A stretch of DNA of 64,000 nucleotides. It comes from UBA5186 sp040005095. GTDB lineage: Bacteria > Actinomycetota > Thermoleophilia > Gaiellales > Gaiellaceae. This document shows positions 35,381 to 43,981 of the stretch, piece after piece. The notes beneath the pieces were generated by a model. The model searched no databases, had not been told where the DNA came from, and saw only the letters and a program-made list of their open reading frames with translations. The stretch is taken from positions 23,799 through 87,798 of the forward strand of contig JBDTZN010000003.1 in assembly GCA_040005095.1 (NCBI GenBank), written 5' to 3'. The position numbers and the translations under genes are program-made. Each line of letters opens with the position of its first letter. Within the stretch, counting starts at the first letter, position 1.

Positions 35381-36727
35381 ATGAGCACGCGCACTGACAC
35401 CCGTCAGCACCGCCAGACCCAGCCCTCGGGGCTGCGCCTGGGCGAGCGCCTGCGGCAGCTCCGGGTTTCGGCGAATCTGACCCAGACCGACGTGGCCGGC
35501 GAGCGCTTCTCCAAGGAGTACGTCAGCCAGATCGAGCGAGGGAAGACCCGTCCCACGCGCGAGACGATCGAATGGCTCGCCGAGCGGCTGAGCGTCGACG
35601 CGAGCTTTCTCGCCAACGGCGTCTCCGCCGACGAGCGCGGCCGGGTCGACGCGGTTCTGACGCGCGCCGAAGCGCTTGTCGAGGCCGACCAGAACGACGA
35701 GGCGCTCGAGCAGCTCGACGGCGTCCACTCGGCGGTTCTCGCCACCGGACTGCCGGAGCTCGAGGTCAAGCATCTGACGCTCGCCTCGCGTGCGCGTCTG
35801 ACCAACGGCGACGTCCGCGGCGCGATCGAGCTGCTCACGCAGGCACGCTCGCTCAGCGAAGCACCCGAGTTTTCCGACGTCGACCGCGCCGAAGTCCTGT
35901 TCCGGCTCGGCACCTGCCGCTATGCGCTCTCGAGCATCGCGACGGCAGTCGGCCTCTTCAACGAGGCACTCACGCTTGCAGAGCGCTCGGGCCTGCCGTG
36001 CGACCTGCTCCGCTCGAACATTCTCGGCTACCGCTCCCGGTGCTATCGCCGGCAGCGCGACTTCGAGGCCGCGCGTGAGGACGTCGAGCGCGCGCTCGAG
36101 CTCGCCGAGGCCGTCGACGACCCCCGCGCCGTCGCCCGCGTCTACTTCAACGCCTCGCTCGTCGCCGAGCGCCAGGGCCACTGGGTGCTCGCCCGCTCGT
36201 ACGCAGAGCGCGCGAAGGCGCAGTACGAGGAGCTCTCGGACCGGCTGAACGTCAGCCGGCTCATGAACAACCTCGGTGGCCTCAACTTCCTCCTCGGCAA
36301 GCCCGAGGACGCGATCGTCCATCTCAAGGACGCCTTCCGCGTCGCCCTCGACATGGGCGAGAACGCCGAGGCTGCGCAGGCCGTGTCCTCGCTTGCCCAG
36401 GTGCATCTGCGCACCGGCGAGGTTCAGATCGCCGAGGAGCAGGCGCGCCATGCGCTGGAGCTGCTCGACGGCCGCGAGGATTTCCTCGACGAGATCGGCA
36501 ACGCCCGCCTCGTGCTCGGCCGCTCGCTGCTCGAGCAGGGCCGGCTCGACGAGGCCGAGGCTGCATTCGCAGAGGCTGACTCGAGCTTCGAACAGCTTTC
36601 TTCCGCAAGTCACCGCGCACTCGCCTGGGTCGCCATGGGCGATCTCGCGACGCGCCGCGGGGACGACCGCGGAGCCGCCCACCATTACCGCAACGCAGCC
36701 GAAGCGCTGCAGGACTTCCGTTTCTAA
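35381..36727 (+). CDS. XRE-family regulator with C-terminal TPR array (RRNPP-like), number 1
   Basis: The 448-residue protein has an N-terminal HTH (LGERLRQLRVSANLTQTDVA, then FSKEYVSQIERGKTRPTRETIEWLAERL, about residues 20-75, seen in two parts). Nine or so TPR-like helical repeats follow to the end, such as AVGLFNEALTLAERSG and AIVHLKDAFRVALDMGE. This layout is that of Rap/NprR/PlcR/PrgX regulators, whose TPRs bind short peptides. A small membrane-spanning peptide gene begins 19 bases after its stop. A second protein of the same layout is encoded at 56945-58270. Confidence 0.85.
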   Translation: MSTRTDTRQHRQTQPSGLRLGERLRQLRVSANLTQTDVAGERFSKEYVSQIERGKTRPTRETIEWLAERLSVDASFLANGVSADERGRVDAVLTRAEALVEADQNDEALEQLDGVHSAVLATGLPELEVKHLTLASRARLTNGDVRGAIELLTQARSLSEAPEFSDVDRAEVLFRLGTCRYALSSIATAVGLFNEALTLAERSGLPCDLLRSNILGYRSRCYRRQRDFEAAREDVERALELAEAVDDPRAVARVYFNASLVAERQGHWVLARSYAERAKAQYEELSDRLNVSRLMNNLGGLNFLLGKPEDAIVHLKDAFRVALDMGENAEAAQAVSSLAQVHLRTGEVQIAEEQARHALELLDGREDFLDEIGNARLVLGRSLLEQGRLDEAEAAFAEADSSFEQLSSASHRALAWVAMGDLATRRGDDRGAAHHYRNAAEALQDFRF

Positions 36728-36732
36728 GGGAA

Positions 36733-36738
36733 GGGAGG
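36733..36738 (+). promoter_or_regulatory. Ribosome binding site for the small peptide after regulator 1
   Basis: GGGAGG ends eight bases before a TTG codon at 36747. It is too close to the in-frame GTG at 36738, so TTG is the likely start. Confidence 0.5.
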
Positions 36739-36746
36739 TGAACTTC

Positions 36747-36866
36747 TTGACTCAGGCTCGCCTCATCTACGTGATCCTCCTCGTCTGTCTCGTCGCGTCT
36801 CTCGTCGCGTCCCTCATGGGCAAAAGTGCTCCGGGACTCGGGATGTCGGACGGTCCGAGGGGCTAG
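36747..36866 (+). CDS. Small hydrophobic peptide, candidate signal precursor 1
   Basis: The 39-residue peptide starts with TQAR, then about 20 hydrophobic residues (LIYVILLVCLVASLVASL), then the polar tail MGKSAPGLGMSDGPRG. This is the layout of Phr/PapR-type propeptides or of a small membrane protein. The TTG start is fixed by a good ribosome binding site; an in-frame GTG at 36738 would add three residues. It sits 19 bases after the XRE-TPR gene in the same orientation. Its stop codon overlaps the promoter of the next gene. Confidence 0.55.
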   Translation: MTQARLIYVILLVCLVASLVASLMGKSAPGLGMSDGPRG

Positions 36867-36869
36867 GCT
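36864..36869 (+). promoter_or_regulatory. -10 box for leaderless lipoprotein mRNA
   Basis: TAGGCT ends seven bases before the GTG at 36877 and overlaps the stop of the small peptide gene. Confidence 0.5.
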
Positions 36870-36876
36870 CTTCGGG

Positions 36877-37764
36877 GTGCATGCGGCAGGACCTGCGGCC
36901 TTACTCGTCGCGCTGGTTGCGACGGGCTGCGGATCGAGCGGCGGTACCACCCTTCAGAGCTTGTGGCGACAGCCCGGCGAAAGCGTCGGTCTGGTTCCGG
37001 GCACGTCGGATTACGCCGCCGGCTCGATCAGAGTCTCCTTCCTCGTCATCGGACACGACGGACGCCCGGTTAATCGGCCAGAGGCCCGTCTCTGGCTCGC
37101 GCGTTCGCGAGAGGCCACCCCTCTCGCGAGCGCGACGGCCTCCCTCGAGTCGGTGGGCAGCCCAGGGGCCGTCACCGACGCGGGGGATGTGACCCATCTC
37201 TACGTCGGCCGGATCCGTGTCGACAAGCCCGGCCGCTACTGGCTGCTGGCCGAGCCGGTCGGGGGAACGCCGATCCGGGCGCTCGGGACGATCGACGTTA
37301 AATCCCGGAGCGTCTCGCCGGCCCTCGGCGCGCGCGCGTACCCGTCGCGGACGCCGACGCTCGCCGCCGTGGGAGGACGCGCCGCCCTCATCACGACGCG
37401 CCGACCCCCGGACCGCGCCCTCCTCCGCGACTCGATCGCGGGCTCGCTCGCGAGTCACGCACCGTTCGTGGTCGTCTTCGCCACGCCCAAGTTCTGCACG
37501 AGCCGGGCGTGCGGCCCGGTCGTGGACGTGGTCGACTCGGTGCGCAAGCGATTCGCAGGGCGGGGCGTCCGCTTCATCCACGTTGAGATCTACCGCGGAA
37601 ACGATTCGCAGAACGGTCTCAACCGGTGGGTGCGCGAGTGGTGCTTGCCCAGCGAGCCGTGGACGTTCGTCGTCGGCCGCGACGGCCGGATCAAGGCGAA
37701 GTTCGAGGGTTCCGTATCGGCCGGCGAGCTCGCATCGGCCGTGCGGATTCTCCTCACGCATTAG
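36877..37764 (+). CDS. Lipoprotein with thioredoxin-like domain
   Basis: The 295-residue protein has a lipoprotein signal with the lipobox VATGC near residue 16-20. The middle (about 40-150) looks like an Ig-like or FixG/CopC-type beta domain (GRIRVDKPGRYWLLAEP). The end is thioredoxin-like (APFVVVFATPKFCTSRACGPVVDVV, about residues 203-227, shown in part, with Cys-x4-Cys, and EPWTFVVGRDGRI). It is anchored outside the membrane and may act in extracytoplasmic thiol or metal chemistry. The wider Cys spacing makes classical oxidoreductase activity uncertain. Confidence 0.75.
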   Translation: MHAAGPAALLVALVATGCGSSGGTTLQSLWRQPGESVGLVPGTSDYAAGSIRVSFLVIGHDGRPVNRPEARLWLARSREATPLASATASLESVGSPGAVTDAGDVTHLYVGRIRVDKPGRYWLLAEPVGGTPIRALGTIDVKSRSVSPALGARAYPSRTPTLAAVGGRAALITTRRPPDRALLRDSIAGSLASHAPFVVVFATPKFCTSRACGPVVDVVDSVRKRFAGRGVRFIHVEIYRGNDSQNGLNRWVREWCLPSEPWTFVVGRDGRIKAKFEGSVSAGELASAVRILLTH

Positions 37765-37782
37765 TGGGCATCATCCGCGCCT

Positions 37783-39083
37783 ATGGGTGCGCGGATCGAG
37801 CGGCTGAAACGGACGTTGCATGTGGGGCGCGTCGCGCGGCAGAGTGGTTTGCTGCGCGTGCTCGGCGAGATCGGCGTCGTCGGCGACCGGCCCGCCACGC
37901 GCGAAGGCGCGCGCAGGTTCCGGCTCGCGCTCGAGGAGCTTGGCACGACCTACATCAAGCTCGGCCAGCTCCTCTCGTCCCGTCCCGACCTGCTCCCAGA
38001 CGTTTACATCGAGGAGCTCGACCGGCTCGTCGACCAGGTGCCACCCGTTCCGTTCGCGGAGATCGACCGGACGATTCGTGAGGAGCTGCCGGACGACGTG
38101 TTCACGAGCGTCGATCCGGAGCCGCTCGCGACCGCGGCCCTGGGTGACCGAGCGGGTGCTCGTGCTCGAGCGGATCGACGGCGAGAAGGTCAGCGAGGGC
38201 CACGGGCTCTCGGAGGAGAGGAGCCGCGACCTGGCGCGTTCCTTCTTCCGCGCGTACGTGCACCAGGTGACCGTCGACGGCGTCTACCACGCTGATCCGC
38301 ACCGCGGAAACGTGCTCCTGACGCCCGACGGCCGGCTGGCGCTGCTGGACTTCGGCCTGCTCGGGCGGCTCGACGACGACACGCGGAGGAACCTCGCCCT
38401 GCTCCTGATGGCGGTGGCACAGAACCGCGCGGACGACGTCGCGGATCTCATCCTCTCCTTTCGCTCACCGACCTGTCCTCCAACGAGGCCGGTTTTCGCG
38501 CCGAGCTGCGCAGGAAGCTCCCCCGGTACCAGTGGCGCCCGCTCTCCGGGATTCAGGCGGGAGAGGCACTCGCCTACCTCCAGCGCATCTCGGTGCGGTA
38601 TGCGATCCGCCTCCCGCCGAGCTTCGCACTCGTAGGGAAGACGCTGTCTCAGGCGACTCGATCGCGCGGATGCTCGACCCGGCGCTCGACCCGATTCAGT
38701 TGCTCGAGGAGGACGCGCTCGAGGGGATGATTATGGAGGCGGAGCGGCGCCTGGAGCCAGGCTCGCTCTTCTCGCTGCTCTTCACGCAACTCGAGCCGCT
38801 CGTGAAGATGCCACGGCACGTCAGCCACCTCGTCGGCCAGCTCGAGACCGGGACGATGAAGGTCGGGATCGTCCCGACCGACCTGGGCGAGATCGAGGCG
38901 GTCGCGCGGTCGGCGGCGAACCGGATTGGCGCAGCGCTGATCGTCGTGGGCCTGCTGATCTCGTCGGCCCTCCTCGCGCGTGTCCACGACCTGCCGTGGG
39001 TCGCGGCCGTCGGTTTCGTCCTCGCATCCGTCCTCGGGCTGTACATGGTCTGGAAGATCATTCGAACGCCCGGCGAGCTCTAG
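37783..39083 (+). pseudogene. Decayed ABC1/UbiB-family kinase-like gene
   Basis: Four pieces in changing frames spell most of a UbiB-like protein. From 37783: TYIKLGQLLSSRPDLLPDVY (KxGQ motif). From about 38135: VTERVLVLERIDG and DGVYHADPHRGNVLLTPDG. From about 38464: SIRYAIRLPPSFALVGKTLS-like sequence. From about 38650 to the stop: LDPIQLLEEDALEG and two C-terminal membrane helices. About 110 residues between the first two pieces, including the Ala-rich loop and the ATP-binding lysine, are missing. Three frame changes plus the deletion make a pseudogene much more likely than sequencing error. Intact members are about 550 residues and act on membrane lipids or quinones. Confidence 0.85.
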
Positions 39084-39153
39084 GAGGGCTTCCGACCCGA
39101 ATCACGAACCTGACCGCGGGGGTGCCTACCAAGGCTCCTCCTCTCCCCTGACA

Positions 39154-39180
39154 GCGACGGCGGCCTATGGTCGCCGTCGC
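39154..39180 (+). terminator. Stem-loop between the UbiB remnant and selD
   Basis: GCGACGGCG (39154-39162) and its complement CGCCGTCGC (39172-39180) enclose a 9-base loop and are followed by CTTGTTCT. The rest of 39084-39323 contains no gene. Confidence 0.55.
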
Positions 39181-39323
39181 CTTGTTCTGGGTCAGCCCCT
39201 CCGCCGTCCTCCGCCGTCAAGCGTCGCCTTTTGTCTGCGGGAATACTCGCGAACCGCGTAACGTCTCTAGACGAAACACGTCCGTATCCCTAGATTCTCA
39301 GTCCCCCAGTCCTGGAGACACGC

Positions 39324-40361
39324 GTGGAAGCTCACACCAGCGACGTCAAGCTCACCGACCTGGCCTCCTGCGGCGGTTGCGCCGCCAAGTACTCGGCAGC
39401 CCGCCTCGAACAGCTGCTGGCCGGCTTCGTGCCGATGGACGAGGAGAACCTGCTCGTCGGACTCGCGCCTGCCGACGACGCTGCCGTCTACCGCCTCGAC
39501 GAGGAGCGCGCGCTGATCTTCACGCTCGACTTCTTCCCACCCGTCGTCGACGACCCCGGCGACTACGGCGCGATCGCCGCGACGAACGCGCTCAACGACG
39601 TCTTCGCGATGGGCGGCACGCCGCTCCTGGCCCTTTCGATCGCCGCGTTCCCCGAGGAGCTACCGGTTGAGATGCTCGGCGCGATCTTCGCTGCCGCGGA
39701 CGCGCAGGTACGCGCGGCCGGCGGGCTGCTCGCGGGCGGGCACACGATTCGCGACGCCGAGCCGAAGTACGGGCTCGCGGTGGTCGGGACCGTCCACCCT
39801 GACGGGATCTGGCCGAAGAACGGCGCGCAGCCGGGCGACGCCTTGTTCGTGACCAAGCCGCTCGGGACCGGGCTGATCATGACCGGCTGGAAGAAACAGC
39901 TCGCCGGCTCGCAGCAGCTCGAGCGCGCGATCGGCTGGATGCGCACGCTGAACAAGGATGCCGCCGAGGTCCTGCGCGGGCTCGCGCCGAACGCCGTAAC
40001 CGACGTCACCGGCTTCGGGCTCTTCGGCCACGCCCACGAGGTCGCCGAGCGGAGCGGCGTGCAGATCCGGCTCGAGTCTGGGCGATTCCCGGCGATCGAC
40101 GGTGCGCTCGACATGGCGCGCAAGGGTGTGCGGACGAGCGGCGATCCGCGGAACCGCGACTTTGCGGCTCGACACGTTTCCTCCGAAGGCGTCTCGGAGG
40201 TGCTCGTCGCGCTCGGCTACGACCCGCAGACGGCCGGCGGGCTGCTGGTCTCGCTCCCGGCGGAGAAGTCTGCGGCGCTGGAGGCAGAGTTCGAGGGTCG
40301 CGGGCTCTTCCTGCGGCGCATCGGCTCGGTGGAAGAAGGATCCGGCGTCGTCGTCGAGTGA
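39324..40361 (+). CDS. selD: Selenophosphate synthetase
   Basis: The 345-residue enzyme makes selenophosphate from selenide and ATP. The active site is Cys19 and Lys22 in SCGGCAAK, so it is a cysteine, not selenocysteine, form. DDAAVYRLDEERALIFTLDFF (about 50-70, shown in part), NALNDVFAMGG near 95 and GGHTIRDAEPKYG near 140 complete the family pattern. It is coupled (GTGA) to an NMN adenylyltransferase-like gene. No selA, selB or selenoprotein gene is in the window, so whether selenium goes to selenocysteine, tRNA or a molybdenum hydroxylase is open. The GTG has GGAG eight bases upstream. Confidence 0.95.
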   Translation: MEAHTSDVKLTDLASCGGCAAKYSAARLEQLLAGFVPMDEENLLVGLAPADDAAVYRLDEERALIFTLDFFPPVVDDPGDYGAIAATNALNDVFAMGGTPLLALSIAAFPEELPVEMLGAIFAAADAQVRAAGGLLAGGHTIRDAEPKYGLAVVGTVHPDGIWPKNGAQPGDALFVTKPLGTGLIMTGWKKQLAGSQQLERAIGWMRTLNKDAAEVLRGLAPNAVTDVTGFGLFGHAHEVAERSGVQIRLESGRFPAIDGALDMARKGVRTSGDPRNRDFAARHVSSEGVSEVLVALGYDPQTAGGLLVSLPAEKSAALEAEFEGRGLFLRRIGSVEEGSGVVVE

Positions 40362-40885
40362 CTCGCGGCATGGTGCATGGGCGGTTCCAGCCCTTCCATA
40401 ACGGCCATCTCGAGTACCTGCACGGCGCAGCCGAGCGCTCGGACGAGGTCTTCGTCGGGATCACGAATCCCGACCCGAAGCGGATCAAGCCGGAACCCAG
40501 CGATCCTCTGAGGCATCTGCCCGAGTCGAACCCGTACTCCTACGCCGAGCGCCTGCTGATGGTGAAAGCGGCCGCCGGCGACCTCGGTCTCGATTCGGCG
40601 CGTGTCCACGTGATCCCGTTCCCGGTCAACGAGCCGGAGCTCTGGCCTGCCTATGTGCCCGCGGGCGTCACGCAGTACTTGCGCCTGTTCTCGGAGTGGG
40701 GTGGGACGAAGCTCGAGCGCATGCGGGAAGCGGGCTATGAGGTCGTCATCCTCGACGAGGGCGCGGAGAAGGAGATCTCCGGCGCGGTCGTGCGGGCCGC
40801 GCTCCGGGACGGCGGCGACTGGGAGAGCCTCGTGCCCCCCGGTGTGGCGCGCGTCCTCCGCTCACTCGAAGCGATTCCCGCTTAG
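40358..40885 (+). CDS. Nicotinamide-nucleotide adenylyltransferase-like protein
   Basis: The 175-residue protein is a cytidylyltransferase-like nucleotidyltransferase of the archaeal NadM type. It has GRFQPFHNGHLEYL (residues 8-21, with the HxGH motif) and EISGAVVRAALRDGGDW near 148 in place of ISSTxxR. It would join NMN or NaMN to AMP, feeding NAD synthesis with nadE at 27800. The GTG start overlaps the selD stop as GTGA. Confidence 0.85.
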   Translation: MTRGMVHGRFQPFHNGHLEYLHGAAERSDEVFVGITNPDPKRIKPEPSDPLRHLPESNPYSYAERLLMVKAAAGDLGLDSARVHVIPFPVNEPELWPAYVPAGVTQYLRLFSEWGGTKLERMREAGYEVVILDEGAEKEISGAVVRAALRDGGDWESLVPPGVARVLRSLEAIPA

Positions 40886-40888
40886 GCT
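40883..40888 (+). promoter_or_regulatory. -10 box for leaderless phosphoglycerate mutase mRNA
   Basis: TAGGCT ends six bases before the GTG at 40895 and overlaps the preceding stop codon. Confidence 0.55.
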
Positions 40889-40894
40889 CATCGA

Positions 40895-42142
40895 GTGCTT
40901 CCGATCGTCGTGATCCTGCTGGACGGGCTGGGCGACCGCGCGCATGCGGTGCTCGGCGGACGGAGCGGGAACGAAGCCGCGGAGACGCCGAACCTCGACC
41001 GGCTGTGCGCCTCAGGATCGTGCGGCCTCCTGTATGCCGTAGGCCCCGGGCGAGCGCCGTCGAGCGAGGTCGCGCACTGGTCGATGCTCGGGTACCGGCC
41101 GGAGGAATTTCCGGGCCGCGCCGTCTTCGAGGCCTTCGGCCGCGGCCAGGAGGTCGACCCTGCCGAGGTGCTCGCCTACGCTGCACTGCGCCCCGCCGAG
41201 CGTCGGGCTGACGGCCTCTGGCTGACCGGCCGGCCCGATCCGAAGGCCGATGCGGACGAGGCCTCACGGCTCGTCGAGCGCTGCAACGGACTGGAATTTG
41301 AAGGGCTTCGCTTCTCGCTCGAACATGTGTGGCGCGGCGAGGCGATCCTCCGCGTCTCCGGCGGCGCGGACGACCGGGTCACCGACACCGATGCGTTCTT
41401 CCGCGACCGCCACCCCGTCCTGCGCCCGCAGCCGCTCGCCCCGGAAGCCGAGCGCACGGCGCGCGCGGCCGAGGCGTGGACCCGGCGCGTGCTGGAGCTC
41501 CTCGACGGCGAACGCTTCAACGTGATCACGCTCAAGTGGTGGGGCCGGCTTCGCGAGCACCCGAGCTTCCTCGAACGACACGGGATCACGGGCGCGTTTG
41601 TCGCCGAATCGGCGTTCCTGCGCGGGCTCGGACACGCGCTCGGCCTCGAGGCGGTCGAGGAGCCCGAGACGGACGATCCGGTCGCGGACCTGCAGCGCCG
41701 CCTGGAGCACGTTCGCAAACGGCTCGACGCGGGCGACACGTTCGTCTTCATCCACCAGAAGACGACCGACGCGGCTGGGCACACGAAGGATCCGCGGATC
41801 AAGCAGCAGACGATCGAGACCCTCGATGCGGCGCTCGCCGAGCTGCCGACCGACCGCGCGATCGTCTGCTTGACCGGTGACCACGCGACGCCCGCATCCC
41901 CTGACGTGATCCATTCGGGCGACCCTGTGCCGCTTGTCGTTGCCGGGCCTGGAGTGCGCGCCGACGGGGTCACGGAGTTCGGCGAGACGACGTGTGCCGG
42001 GGGGATCCTCGGGCAGCTGCGCGGCCCCGACCTGATGCCGGTGCTTCTGAACGCGGCCGACCGTCCGCTCTTCCTGGGGTCGCGGCCGACGCCGTACGAC
42101 GGCGCCGACGGGTACCCGGCTCTGCTCGAACCCCTTCTCTAG
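40895..42142 (+). CDS. Cofactor-independent phosphoglycerate mutase (archaeal ApgM type)
   Basis: The 415-residue protein is of the alkaline-phosphatase superfamily, as in archaeal iPGM. The metal and active residues appear in VILLDGLGDR (residue 5), APSSEVAHWSMLGY near 53, FIHQKTTDAAGHTKD near 285 and TGDHATPAS near 330. It should interconvert 2- and 3-phosphoglycerate. An alternative is a phosphonopyruvate-type activity; the fit to ApgM is better. Confidence 0.88.
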   Translation: MLPIVVILLDGLGDRAHAVLGGRSGNEAAETPNLDRLCASGSCGLLYAVGPGRAPSSEVAHWSMLGYRPEEFPGRAVFEAFGRGQEVDPAEVLAYAALRPAERRADGLWLTGRPDPKADADEASRLVERCNGLEFEGLRFSLEHVWRGEAILRVSGGADDRVTDTDAFFRDRHPVLRPQPLAPEAERTARAAEAWTRRVLELLDGERFNVITLKWWGRLREHPSFLERHGITGAFVAESAFLRGLGHALGLEAVEEPETDDPVADLQRRLEHVRKRLDAGDTFVFIHQKTTDAAGHTKDPRIKQQTIETLDAALAELPTDRAIVCLTGDHATPASPDVIHSGDPVPLVVAGPGVRADGVTEFGETTCAGGILGQLRGPDLMPVLLNAADRPLFLGSRPTPYDGADGYPALLEPLL

Positions 42143-42145
42143 ACT
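42140..42145 (+). promoter_or_regulatory. -10 box for leaderless ctaA mRNA
   Basis: TAGACT ends seven bases before the ATG at 42153 and overlaps the preceding stop codon. Confidence 0.55.
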
Positions 42146-42152
42146 CGAACCG

Positions 42153-43070
42153 ATGGCCGTCGAGACATCCCGGCTCGCCCGGCTCCGGGCGGTCGAGCTC
42201 TCACCCGCGGGCTTCCGGAGGCTCGCCGCTCTGAGCGCGCTGATGCTGTTCGCGATCGTCTCGACCGGAGCGACGGTGCGCCTGACCGCGTCCGGCCTCG
42301 GCTGCGAGCACTGGCCGGGCTGCCAGGCGGGCAATCCGTTTCCGGCCAGCGGCGTCCACTCCTACATCGAGTTCGGGAACCGGATGGTCGCCGGCGTCAC
42401 GATCTTCGTCACGCTGTTGCTTGCGGTCGCTGCGTTCTCGACGCCGGGCCTGTCGCGCCGGACGGCTTGGCTCACGCTGGCCGTCTTCGTCGGCACGCTT
42501 GCCCAGGCGCCGCTGGGCGCGATCACCGTCTATCTGAACCTCCATCCGCTGATCGTGATGCCGCACCTGATGCTCTCGATGGTGCTGCTCGCCTGGGCGG
42601 TGATCGTGCTGCTCGACGCCCTGCGGCTCGAGCGCGGGGAAGCGCCGCCGACGCTTCCCGAGGAGGTCCGTCGCTTTGTGCCCGCTCTGCCGGTCGCGTG
42701 CTTCGGCCTGCTCGTCTCGGGTGCGTTCGCGACCGCGGCCGGCCCGCACTCAGGTGGCGATGAGGTCGCGCGCTTCGGCACGCTCGACGTCGCGCTGGTG
42801 TTCCATGCCGCGTCGGTTGCCGCGTTCGGTCTCGGGCTGATCTTCCTGCTCGGCTATCTCGTCGCCCGACGCGACCGCTCACCACTCGCTTTCCGCGGAG
42901 CGGCCGTCGTGGTCTTTCTCACTTTGGTCCAGATGGGGCTCGGCGAGCTGCAGTACCGAACGCATCTCCCGTGGGGGCTCGTCCTGGCGCACGTGGCGGT
43001 CAGCGCGGCTGTCTGGAGCAGCGCCGTTGCGCTCGCGAGCCTGATTCGGCGGCCGCTGAGAGCCACGTAG
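42153..43070 (+). CDS. ctaA: Heme A synthase (COX15/CtaA family)
   Basis: The 305-residue inner-membrane protein has about eight helices and converts heme O to heme A for cytochrome oxidase. The first loop has SGLGCEHWPGCQ near residue 47, the typical Cys pair of the bacterial type. It is followed by IEFGNRMVAG, where many relatives have a heme-ligand His in place of the Asn. Two later conserved histidines lie in LMLSMV-adjacent and VFHAAS regions (HLMLS, FHAAS). No cytochrome oxidase gene is adjacent. Confidence 0.9.
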   Translation: MAVETSRLARLRAVELSPAGFRRLAALSALMLFAIVSTGATVRLTASGLGCEHWPGCQAGNPFPASGVHSYIEFGNRMVAGVTIFVTLLLAVAAFSTPGLSRRTAWLTLAVFVGTLAQAPLGAITVYLNLHPLIVMPHLMLSMVLLAWAVIVLLDALRLERGEAPPTLPEEVRRFVPALPVACFGLLVSGAFATAAGPHSGGDEVARFGTLDVALVFHAASVAAFGLGLIFLLGYLVARRDRSPLAFRGAAVVVFLTLVQMGLGELQYRTHLPWGLVLAHVAVSAAVWSSAVALASLIRRPLRAT

Positions 43071-43073
43071 ACT
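43068..43073 (+). promoter_or_regulatory. -10 box for leaderless PAC2 mRNA
   Basis: TAGACT ends seven bases before the GTG at 43081 and overlaps the ctaA stop. Confidence 0.55.
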
Positions 43074-43080
43074 TTCCGGG

Positions 43081-43980
43081 GTGGCGGAAGAGATCCGAAT
43101 CTCGCGTCGGCCGAGCCTGAACGAACCGGTGTTGATCACTGCGTTTCGGGGCTGGAACGACGGCGGCCAGGGCGCTTCGCTTGCCGGCGGATATCTCGCA
43201 AAGGTCTGGCGGGCGGCGCGGTTCGCCGAGATCGAGCCCGAGACCTTCTTCGACTTCCAGGCGACGCGGCCGCAAGTCTCGCTCGTCGACGGGCTGACGC
43301 GGAAGATCGAATGGCCTGACAACGCCTTCTATCACGCGCGCATTCCGGGAACGGACCGCGATGCGGTCCTCCTGCTGGGGATCGAGCCGAATCTCCGCTG
43401 GCGGACGTTCACCGATCTCATCGTCAGCCTCTCCACCGAGCTCGGCGTCGAGCTGGCGATCACGCTCGGCTCGCTCCTCGCCGACGTTCCGCACACGCGT
43501 CCGGCGCCGGTGACCGGGAGCGCGAGCGACCAGGCGCTCGTCGAGTCGATGGGCCTGCAGGCGTCGCGCTACGAGGGGCCGACCGGCATCGTCGGCGTGC
43601 TGCACGACGCGTGCAAGCAGTCAGGCATCCCGTCAGTCAGCCTCTGGGCCGCGGTACCGCATTACGTCTCGCTCGCGCCGAGCCCGCGGGCCGCGCATGC
43701 GCTCTGCGTGCGCCTCGGCGAGCTGCTCGAGGTGGAGGTCGAGACTGGAGAGCTGGCGGAGGCAGCCGAGACCTATTCGGAGCAGGTCAGCGAGGCGGTC
43801 GCCTCGGACGTCGACACCCAGACGTACGTCGAGGAGCTGGAGCAGCGCAGCGACGCGATCGACGAGGTCACGGAGGCGGAGATCCCCTCCGGCGACTCCC
43901 TCGCCGCCGAGCTGACGCGGTTCCTGCGCGAGCGCGAAGCGGGCGGCGAGTCGGATCCTCCGCGCGACCCGCCTTCCTAG
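43081..43980 (+). CDS. PAC2-family protein
   Basis: The 299-residue protein belongs to the PAC2 family, related to eukaryotic proteasome assembly chaperones and common in actinobacteria. It shows LITAFRGWNDGGQGASLAGGYL near residue 18-38 (in part), LLGIEPNLRWRTF near 98, TLGSLLADVPHTRP near 128 and an acidic C-terminal tail after 225. Its molecular role in bacteria is not established. It is leaderless and ends at a copy of the structured repeat at 43982. Confidence 0.85.
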   Translation: MAEEIRISRRPSLNEPVLITAFRGWNDGGQGASLAGGYLAKVWRAARFAEIEPETFFDFQATRPQVSLVDGLTRKIEWPDNAFYHARIPGTDRDAVLLLGIEPNLRWRTFTDLIVSLSTELGVELAITLGSLLADVPHTRPAPVTGSASDQALVESMGLQASRYEGPTGIVGVLHDACKQSGIPSVSLWAAVPHYVSLAPSPRAAHALCVRLGELLEVEVETGELAEAAETYSEQVSEAVASDVDTQTYVEELEQRSDAIDEVTEAEIPSGDSLAAELTRFLREREAGGESDPPRDPPS

Positions 43981-43981
43981 A

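Noticed and set aside
37783..39083. Programmed frameshifting in the UbiB-like gene
   Set aside because: Three separate frame changes, no slippery heptamers with downstream structures that I could see, and a large internal deletion point to decay.
39081..39142. Third copy of the AGGAGG/CCTCCT repeat after the UbiB remnant
   Set aside because: The ends look alike (AGGAGGGCTT and AAGGCTCCTCCT) but the GGCGAAACGC core and tail blocks are absent, so homology is not supported.
39084..39323. Possible tRNA-Sec upstream of selD
   Set aside because: No T-loop GTTCGA, no CCA end and no 8-base acceptor stem that closes; only a terminator-like hairpin is present.
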